Assembly: GCF_017254915.1 (NCBI RefSeq)
Contig: NZ_JAFKCT010000003.1
Coordinates: 248,001-312,000 of the forward strand
Source of the DNA: Algoriphagus oliviformis
GTDB lineage: Bacteria; Bacteroidota; Bacteroidia; Cytophagales; Cyclobacteriaceae
Direction: 5' to 3'
DNA: 64,000 nucleotides
Shown: in pieces, positions 38,070-46,663 of the stretch
Numbering within the stretch: the stretch's first letter is position 1
How the letters are laid out: every line of letters begins with the position of its first letter
Program-made: the position numbers and the translations under genes
The notes under the pieces: generated by a model
What the model saw: the letters and a program-made list of their open reading frames with translations, nothing else
Database searches by the model: none
What the model was told of the DNA's origin: nothing

Positions 38070-38733
38070 AACTGGTAGTAAATGGTTAGAAATAAATTAA
38101 TTGGACTATCCGGAAGCCGGATACGGTACGAAGTCGAGATGTAAGGGCATCTCGCAACATATGTCTTTCAGGATGAAAAAAAACTCATCCTAGGATCGGT
38201 CTGATTGGGCATGGTGGACGGAAAACCTTTGCCAGGTGCTACTCGTCTGTAATTTAAAGCTAGAAAAATGATCATCGCTTACAAAATCAAGTCTGGTTAT
38301 TTTTATCCAAATCAATAATTCTTTATTAATTTTTTTAGACAAACTGACTTCATTATCAATTAATATTGATTTTTTGCAATATCCTTAAATTAAATTTTGG
38401 ATTAGCGACAGGGGTAAAACCCAAAAAAACAGCGGTTTAACTACAGCCCTTCTTAAAATTATCGCCTAGCTTCCCTTTGACCAGACTTCTCCAAAAAAGC
38501 GTCCAACCGGCGGAAAAAAATTGATGTTGATCTCGCAAAAAAAACGGCGTACCCAAGAATTTTGCCTCTTTTTTAGCCAAATAGGCCGCTAGCCCCAAAA
38601 AAGCACATCCAAAAACCATCTTCAAAAAAGAGCGGCTACCGGACCTGCCGAGTCCGCAAGGTCTCCGCAACCGATAGCCGCAAATAGGCCTCAAGACTTC
38701 CTCCAGTAAAAAATCGTGAAGTCTCGAACCTAT
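38070..38733. other. Long AT-rich regulatory gap upstream of susC
   Basis: About 660 bases without a convincing gene. The part at 38260-38400 is very AT-rich and contains a palindrome ATCAAT/ATTGAT near 38355-38370; it probably includes the susC promoter, though no consensus was found. A nested inverted repeat lies at 38632-38681 (GCGGCTA with TAGCCGC outside, GACCT with AGGTC inside). An 85-codon reverse frame at 38437-38694 looks spurious. Confidence 0.45.
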
Positions 38734-39363
38734 TTAAATGAGGGTGATAAACTCCTCTTTTGGTGTTCTGACTTTCTTCATGGCCACCAGCCAATCTTTG
38801 GCTTCGTCACGGTAGCCGAGTGGTAGGACTATCGCGCTGCGCAGGCCTTTTTCCTCCAAGCCCAGAATCTGGTCTACCTGGGCACTATCAAAGCCCTCCA
38901 TGGGCGTGGTGTCGACCTCTTGCTCTGCTGCCGCTACCAGCGCGCTTCCCAGAGCGATGTAAGCTTGCTTGGCCGCGTGGTGGAAATTTTCCTCTGCGGT
39001 CTTGGCGGTGGTCATGGCAATCAGGCGGGTGCGGTAGGCATCTGTCGCGCTATCCGGCAGGCCTCTCTCTTTGTTGCTTCTCTCAAAAACCTTGTTGATC
39101 CGCTCCTCGGTGTACTGATCCCAAGCCGCAAACACCAAAACATGGGAAGCATCGGTAATTTGGCTTTGGTCATAGGCCGCTGCGCGGAGCTTTTGCTTGA
39201 CGCCCGGGTCGGTGACGACCAGCACCTCGTAGGGCTGCAGGCCGGATGAGGAGGCACTTAGCCGGATGGCTTCTAGGATATATTCCACTTTGTCTTCAGG
39301 CACGGCTTTACCATTCATAGCTTTGGTCGCATAGCGCCATTTGAGATTTTGGATTACGTTCAT
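38734..39363 (-). CDS. Nitroreductase family NAD(P)H-dependent oxidoreductase
   Basis: A 209-residue flavoenzyme resembling the NfsB/oxygen-insensitive group. It starts WRYATKAMNGK, has SASSSGLQPYEVLVV for FMN contacts, and ends LPLGYRDEAKDW. It reduces nitro compounds, quinones or flavins with NAD(P)H. The ATG at 39363 starts the family domain; the frame runs further upstream into non-coding sequence. It is divergent from the MFS exporter. Confidence 0.92.
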   Translation of the reverse strand: MNVIQNLKWRYATKAMNGKAVPEDKVEYILEAIRLSASSSGLQPYEVLVVTDPGVKQKLRAAAYDQSQITDASHVLVFAAWDQYTEERINKVFERSNKERGLPDSATDAYRTRLIAMTTAKTAEENFHHAAKQAYIALGSALVAAAEQEVDTTPMEGFDSAQVDQILGLEEKGLRSAIVLPLGYRDEAKDWLVAMKKVRTPKEEFITLI

Positions 39364-39594
39364 GGTAGTTGGTTGTTGATACTTTATATGTATATACACA
39401 GATAAACCGCGCAGCTTTTGTAAATAGTTCCAGCCAAGGGCAAAACGAGGGAGAAAAATCCCAGACGGATGAAAACCGGGTTGGCATAGCAATAGACGAA
39501 TGCGCAAGGAACCGCATCGCAAGGATTCCTGTTTTCCCCAGCAAAGCCCCGAAACACTCCCGAGGGGCATCTTTTCTTTTTTGATGTTCATCAG

Positions 39595-40989
39595 ATGAAT
39601 CCGGAAACCATCAGTCCTCAGGTCAAAAAAATCCTTCCCGGCATCCTGGCCACGTCCATCTTCATGCAGATGCTGGACTCCACGATCCTGAACACCTCCC
39701 TGCCAGCCATCGCCCAGGATCTGAACGAATCCCCGCTCAATATGCAAAACGCCATCATCAGCTACGTGCTGACTTTGGCCTTGCTGATGCCGATCAGCGG
39801 TTTTTTGGCGGACAAGTTTGGTACACGGAAGGTATTCATCGCCTCACTGCTGCTCTTTGCGCTGGGATCGCTCTTTTGCTCGCTCTCGCAAAACCTCACC
39901 CAGCTGGTCTTCGCGCGGGTACTGCAGGGCGTCGGAGGAAGCCTGATGACCCCGGTGGGAAGGCTCACCCTCATCAAGACCTACCCGAAAAACGAGCTGG
40001 TCAAAGCCATGAACTACGCCATCGTGCCCGCTCTCATCGGCCCTGTGCTTGGCCCTTTGGTCGGTGGATACATGGTGGACTACCTCTCTTGGCATTGGAT
40101 CTTTTTGATCAACCTGCCCATCGCTTTCATGGGAATCGTCCTGGGGCTGAAGTTTATGCCCGACTACCAATCCAAGCGCCTGGACTTTGACCTGAAGGGC
40201 TTCCTGTTCTTTGGAGCGGCGTCCTTTCTGCTTTCCATTTCCCTGGAACTCCTTGGGAACACGATACACATCACGCCCATTTTGGGAGCCTTGGTGTTGG
40301 GCTTTCTGATGCTGTTTTTCTACTACCGCCATGCGAAAAAAGAGGAAAACCCTATCTTCCCGCTCAACCTGTTCCAAGTGCGTACCTTCCGCGTGGGCAT
40401 CTTGGGCAACTTGGCTACCCGACTCGGAATCAGCTCCGTTCCGCTGCTGCTGCCACTGATGGTCCAGATTGCCTACGGGCAGTCCGCCGTGGTATCCGGA
40501 TGGATCGTGGCTCCCATGGCCTTGACGGCGATTTTTGGAAAAACAGTGGTCATCCGCATCCTCGACCGCTTTGGCTACAGAAATACGCTCATGGCCAACA
40601 CCTTCATCATAGGGGCTTTGATCTGTTCCTTTGCCCTCCCAAGCCTTCACTCCTCGATCTACTGGCACCTGCCCATCATCGCCTTGCTGGGATTTTTCAA
40701 CTCCATCCAGTTTACCTCCATGAACTCCATCTCCATCGCCGACCTTCGGGGCTACCACACCAGCAGCGGCAACTCCCTAATTTCCGTCAATCAGCAATTG
40801 GCCATCGGCTTTGGGGTGGCGTTTGGGCTGATCGTATTGAAGCTCTTCGAGGGCGACGTGAAGCTGATCCACAACGAGATCCACAATGCCTTTCGCTATA
40901 CCTTCCTAGTCATCGGCAGCCTGACCATCCTTTCCAGCTTGGTGTTTCGTAGATTGCATTTCCGCGACGGGGAAAACCTGAAAGCCTGA
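39595..40989 (+). CDS. MFS drug exporter, DHA2 (14-helix) family
   Basis: A 464-residue membrane protein with many hydrophobic helices. Motif A occurs as GFLADKFGTRKVF and the motif-C-like stretch PALIGPVLGPLVGGYMVDYLSW is typical of drug/proton antiporters. The opening LDSTILNTSLPAIAQDL matches DHA2/EmrB-MdtD proteins. The natural substrate is unknown. It is divergent from the nitroreductase and leads a run of same-strand small genes. Confidence 0.92.
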   Translation: MNPETISPQVKKILPGILATSIFMQMLDSTILNTSLPAIAQDLNESPLNMQNAIISYVLTLALLMPISGFLADKFGTRKVFIASLLLFALGSLFCSLSQNLTQLVFARVLQGVGGSLMTPVGRLTLIKTYPKNELVKAMNYAIVPALIGPVLGPLVGGYMVDYLSWHWIFLINLPIAFMGIVLGLKFMPDYQSKRLDFDLKGFLFFGAASFLLSISLELLGNTIHITPILGALVLGFLMLFFYYRHAKKEENPIFPLNLFQVRTFRVGILGNLATRLGISSVPLLLPLMVQIAYGQSAVVSGWIVAPMALTAIFGKTVVIRILDRFGYRNTLMANTFIIGALICSFALPSLHSSIYWHLPIIALLGFFNSIQFTSMNSISIADLRGYHTSSGNSLISVNQQLAIGFGVAFGLIVLKLFEGDVKLIHNEIHNAFRYTFLVIGSLTILSSLVFRRLHFRDGENLKA

Positions 40990-40995
40990 CCCAAC

Positions 40996-41568
40996 ATGTC
41001 CGACACCGAAGTCTTCTACCCCAAAACCGCCTCCGACTGGCAAGACTGGCTGGCGACAAACCATGCTTGCAAAACGTCGGTGTGGCTGGTATTCTATTCC
41101 AAGGCGTCCGAAAAGCCCTCGGTCACTTGGAGCGATGCCGTGGACATGGCGCTGTGCTACGGCTGGATCGACAGCAAAAAAGTCAAAATCGATGCGGAGA
41201 CCTTCCATCAGTTTTTTAGCAGGCGCAAGGCAAAAAGCACCTGGTCCAAAATCAACAAGGACAAGATCGCCGCTTTGACCGAAGCCGGGCTGATGGCAAA
41301 GGCAGGATTGGATGCGGTGGAGATGGCGAAGCAAAACGGCTCTTGGACACTGCTGGACGAAGCCGAGGACCTGCTCATCCCGGATGATTTTCGCCAAGCC
41401 TTGACCGACCGACCCGGTGCGATGGATTTCTATGAAAGCCTGAGCAAGTCCGTGAGAAAAATGATGTTGACCTCGCTCGTGCTGGCCCGACGACCCGAAA
41501 CCCGCCAAAAGCGGATCCGAGAGATCGCCGACCTCGCTGCCAAAGGAATGAAGCCAAAGCAGTTTTAA
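40996..41568 (+). CDS. YdeI/OmpD-associated family protein
   Basis: A 190-residue soluble protein. The blocks ACKTSVWLVFYSK, DMALCYGWIDS and FFSRRKAKSTWSKIN match the YdeI/OmpD-associated family. Members are linked to stress or peptide resistance, but the biochemical role is not settled. The start is 6 bases after the MFS stop, so it is likely in the same transcript. Confidence 0.88.
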   Translation: MSDTEVFYPKTASDWQDWLATNHACKTSVWLVFYSKASEKPSVTWSDAVDMALCYGWIDSKKVKIDAETFHQFFSRRKAKSTWSKINKDKIAALTEAGLMAKAGLDAVEMAKQNGSWTLLDEAEDLLIPDDFRQALTDRPGAMDFYESLSKSVRKMMLTSLVLARRPETRQKRIREIADLAAKGMKPKQF

Positions 41569-41630
41569 GCCTAGGCTTGCAGGACAAAACACTTTATCTT
41601 TCGGCTGCGCCCCCCAAAATCCATCCACGC

Positions 41631-42212
41631 ATGAACAACCCCAAAGTCGACTTCTACTTTTCAGAAAATGAACGCTGGAAAAAGGAAATCACCGAGCTTC
41701 GGAGAATCGCGCTGGCTACCGGCCTGGCGGAGGAACTCAAATGGGGATGCCCCTGCTACACCCTCCACGGCGCCAACATCATCCTGATCCACGTATTCAA
41801 GGAATATTGCGCGCTACTCTTCTTCAAGGGCGCCTTGCTCTCCGACACCCACGGCATCCTCATCCAGCAAACCAAAAACGTGCAGGCGGCTAGGCAGATC
41901 CGATTCACTGACCTGAAAGAAATCCAAGAGCAGGAGGCCTGGGTCAAAGCCCACATCTACGAGGCCATCGAGGTGGAAAAAGCCGGCCTCAAAGTCGAGC
42001 TTAAGAAAACCGCAGAATACGAAGTGCCGGAGGAGTTCCAAGTCAAACTGGACTCAGACTCTCGCCTCAGAGCGGCTTTTGAAGCACTGACCCCTGGGCG
42101 GCAGCGGGCCTATCTCTTTCATTTTTCCCAAGCCAAGCAGTCCAAAACCCGCGAAGCGCGCATTGCCAAGTGCCTCCCTGCGATCTTGGAAGGCAAGGGC
42201 TTAAACGACTGA
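41631..42212 (+). CDS. DUF1801/YdeI-like protein
   Basis: A 193-residue protein with the DUF1801 fold signature ELKWGCPCYTL and LFFKGALLSD, followed by a helical tail with TPGRQRAYLFHFSQAKQSKTREARIAK, typical of two-domain YdeI members. The preceding gene belongs to a related family and another DUF1801-like gene opens at 63777. The ATG at 41631 is the family start. The function is unknown. Confidence 0.88.
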   Translation: MNNPKVDFYFSENERWKKEITELRRIALATGLAEELKWGCPCYTLHGANIILIHVFKEYCALLFFKGALLSDTHGILIQQTKNVQAARQIRFTDLKEIQEQEAWVKAHIYEAIEVEKAGLKVELKKTAEYEVPEEFQVKLDSDSRLRAAFEALTPGRQRAYLFHFSQAKQSKTREARIAKCLPAILEGKGLND

Positions 42213-42273
42213 GGAAAACTTTTTTTGTCGATTGCGTAAATTGACCTTCCAACCCCTTCCCCAAAAAAACGCC

Positions 42274-42924
42274 ATGGGCTTAAAAATCATACTCACAGGA
42301 ACCACCGGCATGGTCGGCGAAGGAGTCCTGCTCGAATGCCTCGAAAACGACCAGGTTTCCGAGGTGCTCAGCATCAGCCGTCGCCCCTATGCCATTTCCC
42401 ACCCCAAATATTCCGAACTCCTGCTGTCCGACTTCATGCAGATCGATGCCCATCGCGACCGGCTGCGGGGCTTCGACGCCTGCTTCTATTGCGCGGGCGT
42501 GAGTTCGATTGGGATGAGCGAAGCGGACTATACGCACATCACCCTGACCACCACCCTCCGCTTTGCCCAAGTCTTGGCGAAACTCAATCCCGAGATGGTG
42601 TTTGACTTCGTCACCGGCGCGCTCACCGACAGCAGCGAACAGGGCAGGTCGATGTGGGCGCGGGTCAAAGGGAAAACCGAAAACGAGCTGATGAAGCTGC
42701 CCTTTCGTGGCCAGTACAATTTCAGGCCAGGCCTGATGACGCCAGTCAAAGGACAAAAAAACGTCAAGGGCATCTTCAAACCCTTCATTGCCATCCTGCC
42801 TTTCTTCATGCCCAAAAAGACCCTCAGCCTCCACGAGGTCGGTCGCGCAATGATCCGCACGGTCACCGAAGGCTATTCCAAACAAGTACTGGAGGTGCCG
42901 GATATCAAGGTGCTGGGAGTTTGA
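42274..42924 (+). CDS. NAD(P)-binding atypical SDR/epimerase-like protein
   Basis: A 216-residue Rossmann protein. The nucleotide loop is ILTGTTGMVGEGVL and the strand VLSISRRPY follows. No YxxxK catalytic pair is evident, as in the small NmrA/HTATIP2-like group, so the role may be redox sensing or reduction of an unknown substrate. The ATG at 42274 is chosen over an upstream TTG. Confidence 0.85.
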   Translation: MGLKIILTGTTGMVGEGVLLECLENDQVSEVLSISRRPYAISHPKYSELLLSDFMQIDAHRDRLRGFDACFYCAGVSSIGMSEADYTHITLTTTLRFAQVLAKLNPEMVFDFVTGALTDSSEQGRSMWARVKGKTENELMKLPFRGQYNFRPGLMTPVKGQKNVKGIFKPFIAILPFFMPKKTLSLHEVGRAMIRTVTEGYSKQVLEVPDIKVLGV

Positions 42925-42991
42925 CCGGGACAAAGTTGAAGATCTGGCTAAGGAAGGCTACCTTCCTTAGCCAGCTCCGAAACATGCTCCA

Positions 42992-43525
42992 ATGAAAATC
43001 GATCGCCCCTTCAACCAGCTCAGCAGAGACGAATACCGCCACTTCATCGAGCATCACGCGGACTACTCCGATTTCAACACGCTGGGGCTCTACCGCTCCA
43101 TCTGCGAAAACGAAAGCCTGGATCTGGCCGCACGCATCGAAGTCCGGGACTTTGCCAATCGCTTCTTCGAAAAGACCTTCGAATTTCTCCAAGTCAAAGA
43201 TCCCCGCACCTATTTTGAGCTCAGCACCCTCGGCGAGGAGCTAACCAAAGCAGATGCCGCACAGATTTGGCGGGAAATCCGGATAAACCAAGAGCGCATC
43301 CTCGCGGACAAGAAGATCAAGCACCGCAACTTTGGCGAGTACTCCCGGCACAACTGCGGCCATCCCGGCTGCCCCTTTGACGGGATGATGATCCGTCAAG
43401 ATTCCTGGCTGACAGAGTACCACATGCACTTCGTCAGCGACCGCACTCGGGACGGGGTAAAAGCCAAGTCGGCACGATTCAAAAAAGAACGGAAAACCAA
43501 AAACTGGAGACGGGAGGAGGAATAA
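42992..43525 (+). CDS. Hypothetical protein with HNCGHPGCP motif
   Basis: A 177-residue soluble protein with no family recognised. The most distinctive part is HNCGHPGCPFDGMMI at about 126-140, with two Cys and two His close together, which could bind a metal. The C-terminal tail is basic (KKERKTKNWRR). It is the last of the forward run that begins with the MFS gene and is separated from the previous gene by 67 bases. Confidence 0.7.
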   Translation: MKIDRPFNQLSRDEYRHFIEHHADYSDFNTLGLYRSICENESLDLAARIEVRDFANRFFEKTFEFLQVKDPRTYFELSTLGEELTKADAAQIWREIRINQERILADKKIKHRNFGEYSRHNCGHPGCPFDGMMIRQDSWLTEYHMHFVSDRTRDGVKAKSARFKKERKTKNWRREEE

Positions 43526-43543
43526 GGCTTCCGCGCTTCGGGA

Positions 43544-45112
43544 CTAGTCTTGGCTCACCTTGCTTTTCCACCAGTTGGCATTGGGCTGCCAGGTAGGGGA
43601 AAGCATGTCTTTGCGTTCCTTCTCCAGCGCCGGCCAGCGCTTTTCGCGCACGCCCTGCAGGTAGGCACGCTCAGCCTCCGCGTCGTAGGCGGGATCCGCG
43701 TAGGCCATGTTGGCACCGTGCTTTTTCAGATAGGCCAGCAGGACAGCGTCCATCTCCTTTACGCGCTTTGGCTCCTGCGCCGCGATGTCCTTTTGCTCAC
43801 TGGGATCAGCTTCCAGATCGTAGAGCTCCCGACGCCCATCTTCCCAATAGTGGATCAGCTTCCACTTTCCACGCCGGATGATGGAGCTGGGGTCTCCGCC
43901 TTGGTTTCCATAGTGTGGGTAGTGCCAAAACAAATCCCGCTCCGCCGACTTCTTTCTTTTCCCGGCCGCAAACAGGTCTATCCCTTCGATCTCAGCCGGA
44001 GCCTTTGCGCCCGCCAAAGCCAAAAGCGTGGGGTAAATATCTATGCCCGTAGCAGGGATGCTGAGCTCCTGCCCTTGGTCCTGTCCGGGAAGGTGGATAA
44101 AGTACGGCACCCGCAATCCTCCCTCCCATTGGTAGCCCTTGCCTCCTCGCAGGGGCAAGTTGGAGGTGGAAAAGTTGTCCCCGGAAGCGACGCCTCCATG
44201 ATCGGAGGTGAAGACGACCACGGTGTTTTCCGCCAAACCTGCCTTGTCCAGCGCCTCCATCACCCTACCCACGGCATCATCCATGGCCTCGACAAGTCCC
44301 GCGTACACAGGATTGTCCTGCTCCACGCGGATGGGTAGCCTCCGCTCCATCTCGAAGCCTTGGTCAGCAATACCGTTTTTCTCCGCTTTGACACGAAACT
44401 TCGCCCACTTCTCCTCGGTCGTCTGTATGGGGCCATGCACGGCATAGAAGGAGAGCATCGCAAAAAAAGGACGCTCGTGGTCTCCCTCGATAAACTGCGC
44501 TGTTTCGTTGGCAAGGCGCATGCTGAGATTTTCCCCGTCGGGGCCCTGCTTGAGTTTGGGGTTGTCGTAGGGGGCGAAGTAGCCGCCTTTGGGGCTTCCC
44601 GACTCAAACCCACCGATATTGGTCTCGAAGCCATGGTCTTCCGGATAGGAGCCCTCGCTTCCCAGATGCCATTTTCCCGCAAAAAAAGTCTCGTACCCAG
44701 CCTCCTGCAAAGCCTCCGGAAGTGTCGTCAGCTCGGAGTCAAGCGCGTGGGAATAGCTCGGCGGCAGCAGCTTGGTATGCCGCCCCATATCCCGCCAGGC
44801 TTCTCCCTCGGGTGCACCTATCCAGTCGGTGATCCCGTGCCGCGCTGGCGTCAGTCCCGTCATCAGGCTCGCCCGCGCAGGACTGCATACCGGCGAGGAG
44901 GTATAGCCCTGGGTAAATTGGTAGGATTTCCCAGCCAAGCGATCCACGTGGGGAGTTTCGTAGTAGCTGCTCCCGGTGACACCGAGATCGTGATATCCCA
45001 GATCGTCCACGACGATGAAGAGGATATTGGGCTGTTCTTGCTGGGAAAAAGCGGAAAAAAGAGGCAGGAGCCAAAAGCCAAGACAAAGGCCGGAAAAAGG
45101 AAATTTCTTCAT
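43544..45112 (-). CDS. Type I sulfatase, exported
   Basis: A 522-residue sulfatase with a signal peptide (ending SAFSQ). The metal-binding start is VVDDLGYHDLG (D36, D37), and the formylglycine motif is C76-SPAR-80 in SPVCSPARASLMTG. Further motifs are FFAGKWHLG and VFTSDHGG. It removes sulfate from glycans or small sulfate esters after maturation of the Cys by a separate enzyme not seen here. The ATG at 45112 gives the proper signal peptide; eight earlier in-frame codons are unlikely. Confidence 0.94.
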   Translation of the reverse strand: MKKFPFSGLCLGFWLLPLFSAFSQQEQPNILFIVVDDLGYHDLGVTGSSYYETPHVDRLAGKSYQFTQGYTSSPVCSPARASLMTGLTPARHGITDWIGAPEGEAWRDMGRHTKLLPPSYSHALDSELTTLPEALQEAGYETFFAGKWHLGSEGSYPEDHGFETNIGGFESGSPKGGYFAPYDNPKLKQGPDGENLSMRLANETAQFIEGDHERPFFAMLSFYAVHGPIQTTEEKWAKFRVKAEKNGIADQGFEMERRLPIRVEQDNPVYAGLVEAMDDAVGRVMEALDKAGLAENTVVVFTSDHGGVASGDNFSTSNLPLRGGKGYQWEGGLRVPYFIHLPGQDQGQELSIPATGIDIYPTLLALAGAKAPAEIEGIDLFAAGKRKKSAERDLFWHYPHYGNQGGDPSSIIRRGKWKLIHYWEDGRRELYDLEADPSEQKDIAAQEPKRVKEMDAVLLAYLKKHGANMAYADPAYDAEAERAYLQGVREKRWPALEKERKDMLSPTWQPNANWWKSKVSQD

Positions 45113-45237
45113 GGCGGAAAAATAGGGCATTGACACTAATTATCAACAACCTTTTGCCAATACCAAACTTTTCTCTGCTTGAAAACAAACCTGCAAAACC
45201 GAAAAATTTCCCAATTTGCAGTCAAATCACAAACCAC

Positions 45238-45573
45238 ATGAAACTACTCCAAGCCATCAAAGAGCATCCCGAGTCCATCACTTTTCCCGAGGTCATCGCC
45301 TACATCGATGAACACTACGAATTTACCCCCACCCGCTTTGTCAACGGAGTGACAGTGAATGAAGCTGGACAAAACAACGGAAGCTGCAAGATCTTCTCCT
45401 TTGCCAAGCTCAACATGCTGACCGCCGAGCAGACCCTGGCGCTGTTTGGAGACTACTACCGTGTCGACGTACTGGGCAATCCCAATGGCACCGACCACCA
45501 AAACATCCGCAACTTCATGCTCAAGGGCTGGGAGGGTATCCGCTTCGACGGTGACGCGCTGAAGGCCAAGTAG
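45238..45573 (+). CDS. HopJ type III effector-like family protein
   Basis: A 111-residue protein matching the HopJ family: ITFPEVIAYIDEHYEFTPTRFVNG and the end NFMLKGWEGIRFDG. The name comes from a Pseudomonas effector, but members are widespread in free-living bacteria with no secretion system, so an effector role is not implied. The ATG at 45238 is the family start. Confidence 0.9.
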   Translation: MKLLQAIKEHPESITFPEVIAYIDEHYEFTPTRFVNGVTVNEAGQNNGSCKIFSFAKLNMLTAEQTLALFGDYYRVDVLGNPNGTDHQNIRNFMLKGWEGIRFDGDALKAK

Positions 45574-45711
45574 GCTAGGCCTTTCATTTTTGAGGTCGGG
45601 AGCGTCAACACCGACGCCCAAACAACTGGAACCAATACTTCGAGTATTCAACACAATCTTCAGTTTTTACCGAAACTTCCAGTATTTTAACCCAAATTCC
45701 GTCCGGGTGCC

Positions 45712-46536
45712 ATGCCAAAAACTCGTTCCCTCTACAACGCCAAAGTCATCTGCCTGACCTATTTGGTCGTGGGCATTTTCTGGATTTTGTTCAGCGATGG
45801 GCTTGCCGCCTACTTTTTCAGTGACGACATCCGAAAGCTGTCCCAGTTTCAGCTGCTGAAAGGCTTTTTCTACGTGGGCGTCACCTGCCTGATGCTCTAC
45901 TACCTCATCCGGAAAATGACCAACAGCATCAACAAGCGGAAAATGGAGCTGGAACTGCTCTTTTCCAATCCCAACTTGGGAATCCTGAAGCTCGACGCGA
46001 CGGGGATCTTCACGCAGGTGAGCAGCAACATCGTCGCGATCACAGGCTACTCCTCCCAGGAGCTGGTGGGAAAACACATCAACCACTACACGCCCGAAAA
46101 CCGACGGGAACAGGATGGTACGGAGCTGCAAAAAATCGCCAACTCCAACTCCAACGGCGACTTTGTGTTCAGAAAGCACTTCCAGACCAAAAACGGCCAG
46201 GAAATCATCATCCGCGGCTATGGCATGCGGATCAAGCCCAACAAAAACGAGGCTCCCGGCTACATCGTCGCCTTTCAAAACATCACCGAGGAGGTGCGGT
46301 TTCTGAAAGCCCTGGAAGCCCACAACACCCAGCTCAAAGAGCTGGCCTCCGAGCAGTCCCACCTCGTGCGGGCTCCCTTGGCCAGGATCATGGGCATCGC
46401 CAATCTCCTGCAGGAGCCCGAAACCCTGGATTCGATGGAAAAGATCACCCTGATCCAAAATCTCGAAGTGTCGGCCGAAGAGCTGGACATCGCCCTTAGG
46501 GACATTTCCCAAAAGATGAATTCCAAACCCCACTAG
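45712..46536 (+). CDS. PAS-domain membrane protein with HisKA-like end, no ATPase domain
   Basis: A 274-residue protein with two N-terminal membrane helices (about 10-30 and 48-65), one PAS domain (about 78-195, GITGYSSQELVG-like) and a HisKA-like helical pair with H in SEQSHLVRAPLARI. It ends soon after, so the HATPase domain is missing. Similar short proteins exist in Cytophagales, so this may be a genuine form that relies on another kinase or serves only as a sensor. A small hairpin (AATACT-TCG-AGTATT, 45634-45648) lies upstream. Confidence 0.85.
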   Translation: MPKTRSLYNAKVICLTYLVVGIFWILFSDGLAAYFFSDDIRKLSQFQLLKGFFYVGVTCLMLYYLIRKMTNSINKRKMELELLFSNPNLGILKLDATGIFTQVSSNIVAITGYSSQELVGKHINHYTPENRREQDGTELQKIANSNSNGDFVFRKHFQTKNGQEIIIRGYGMRIKPNKNEAPGYIVAFQNITEEVRFLKALEAHNTQLKELASEQSHLVRAPLARIMGIANLLQEPETLDSMEKITLIQNLEVSAEELDIALRDISQKMNSKPH

Positions 46537-46663
46537 ATCCGGTCAGCCCAACCAAATTAAAAACTATTGTTTAGTTGTTGTTTTCGCCAATATTTATCTC
46601 CTTGGGTTTTAGTATATAAAAATGGCATTTCGCCAGCCTACTTTTCAACCCTTGATTTTTCAC

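Noticed and set aside
38437..38694. Reverse 85-codon open frame in the susC upstream gap
   Set aside because: The protein is rich in basic, low-complexity runs, matches no family, and overlaps the nested inverted repeat; no start context is visible.
45634..45648. Small perfect hairpin AATACT-TCG-AGTATT as an operator
   Set aside because: It is short and single, with no second copy or regulator next to it; it is noted only under the downstream gene.
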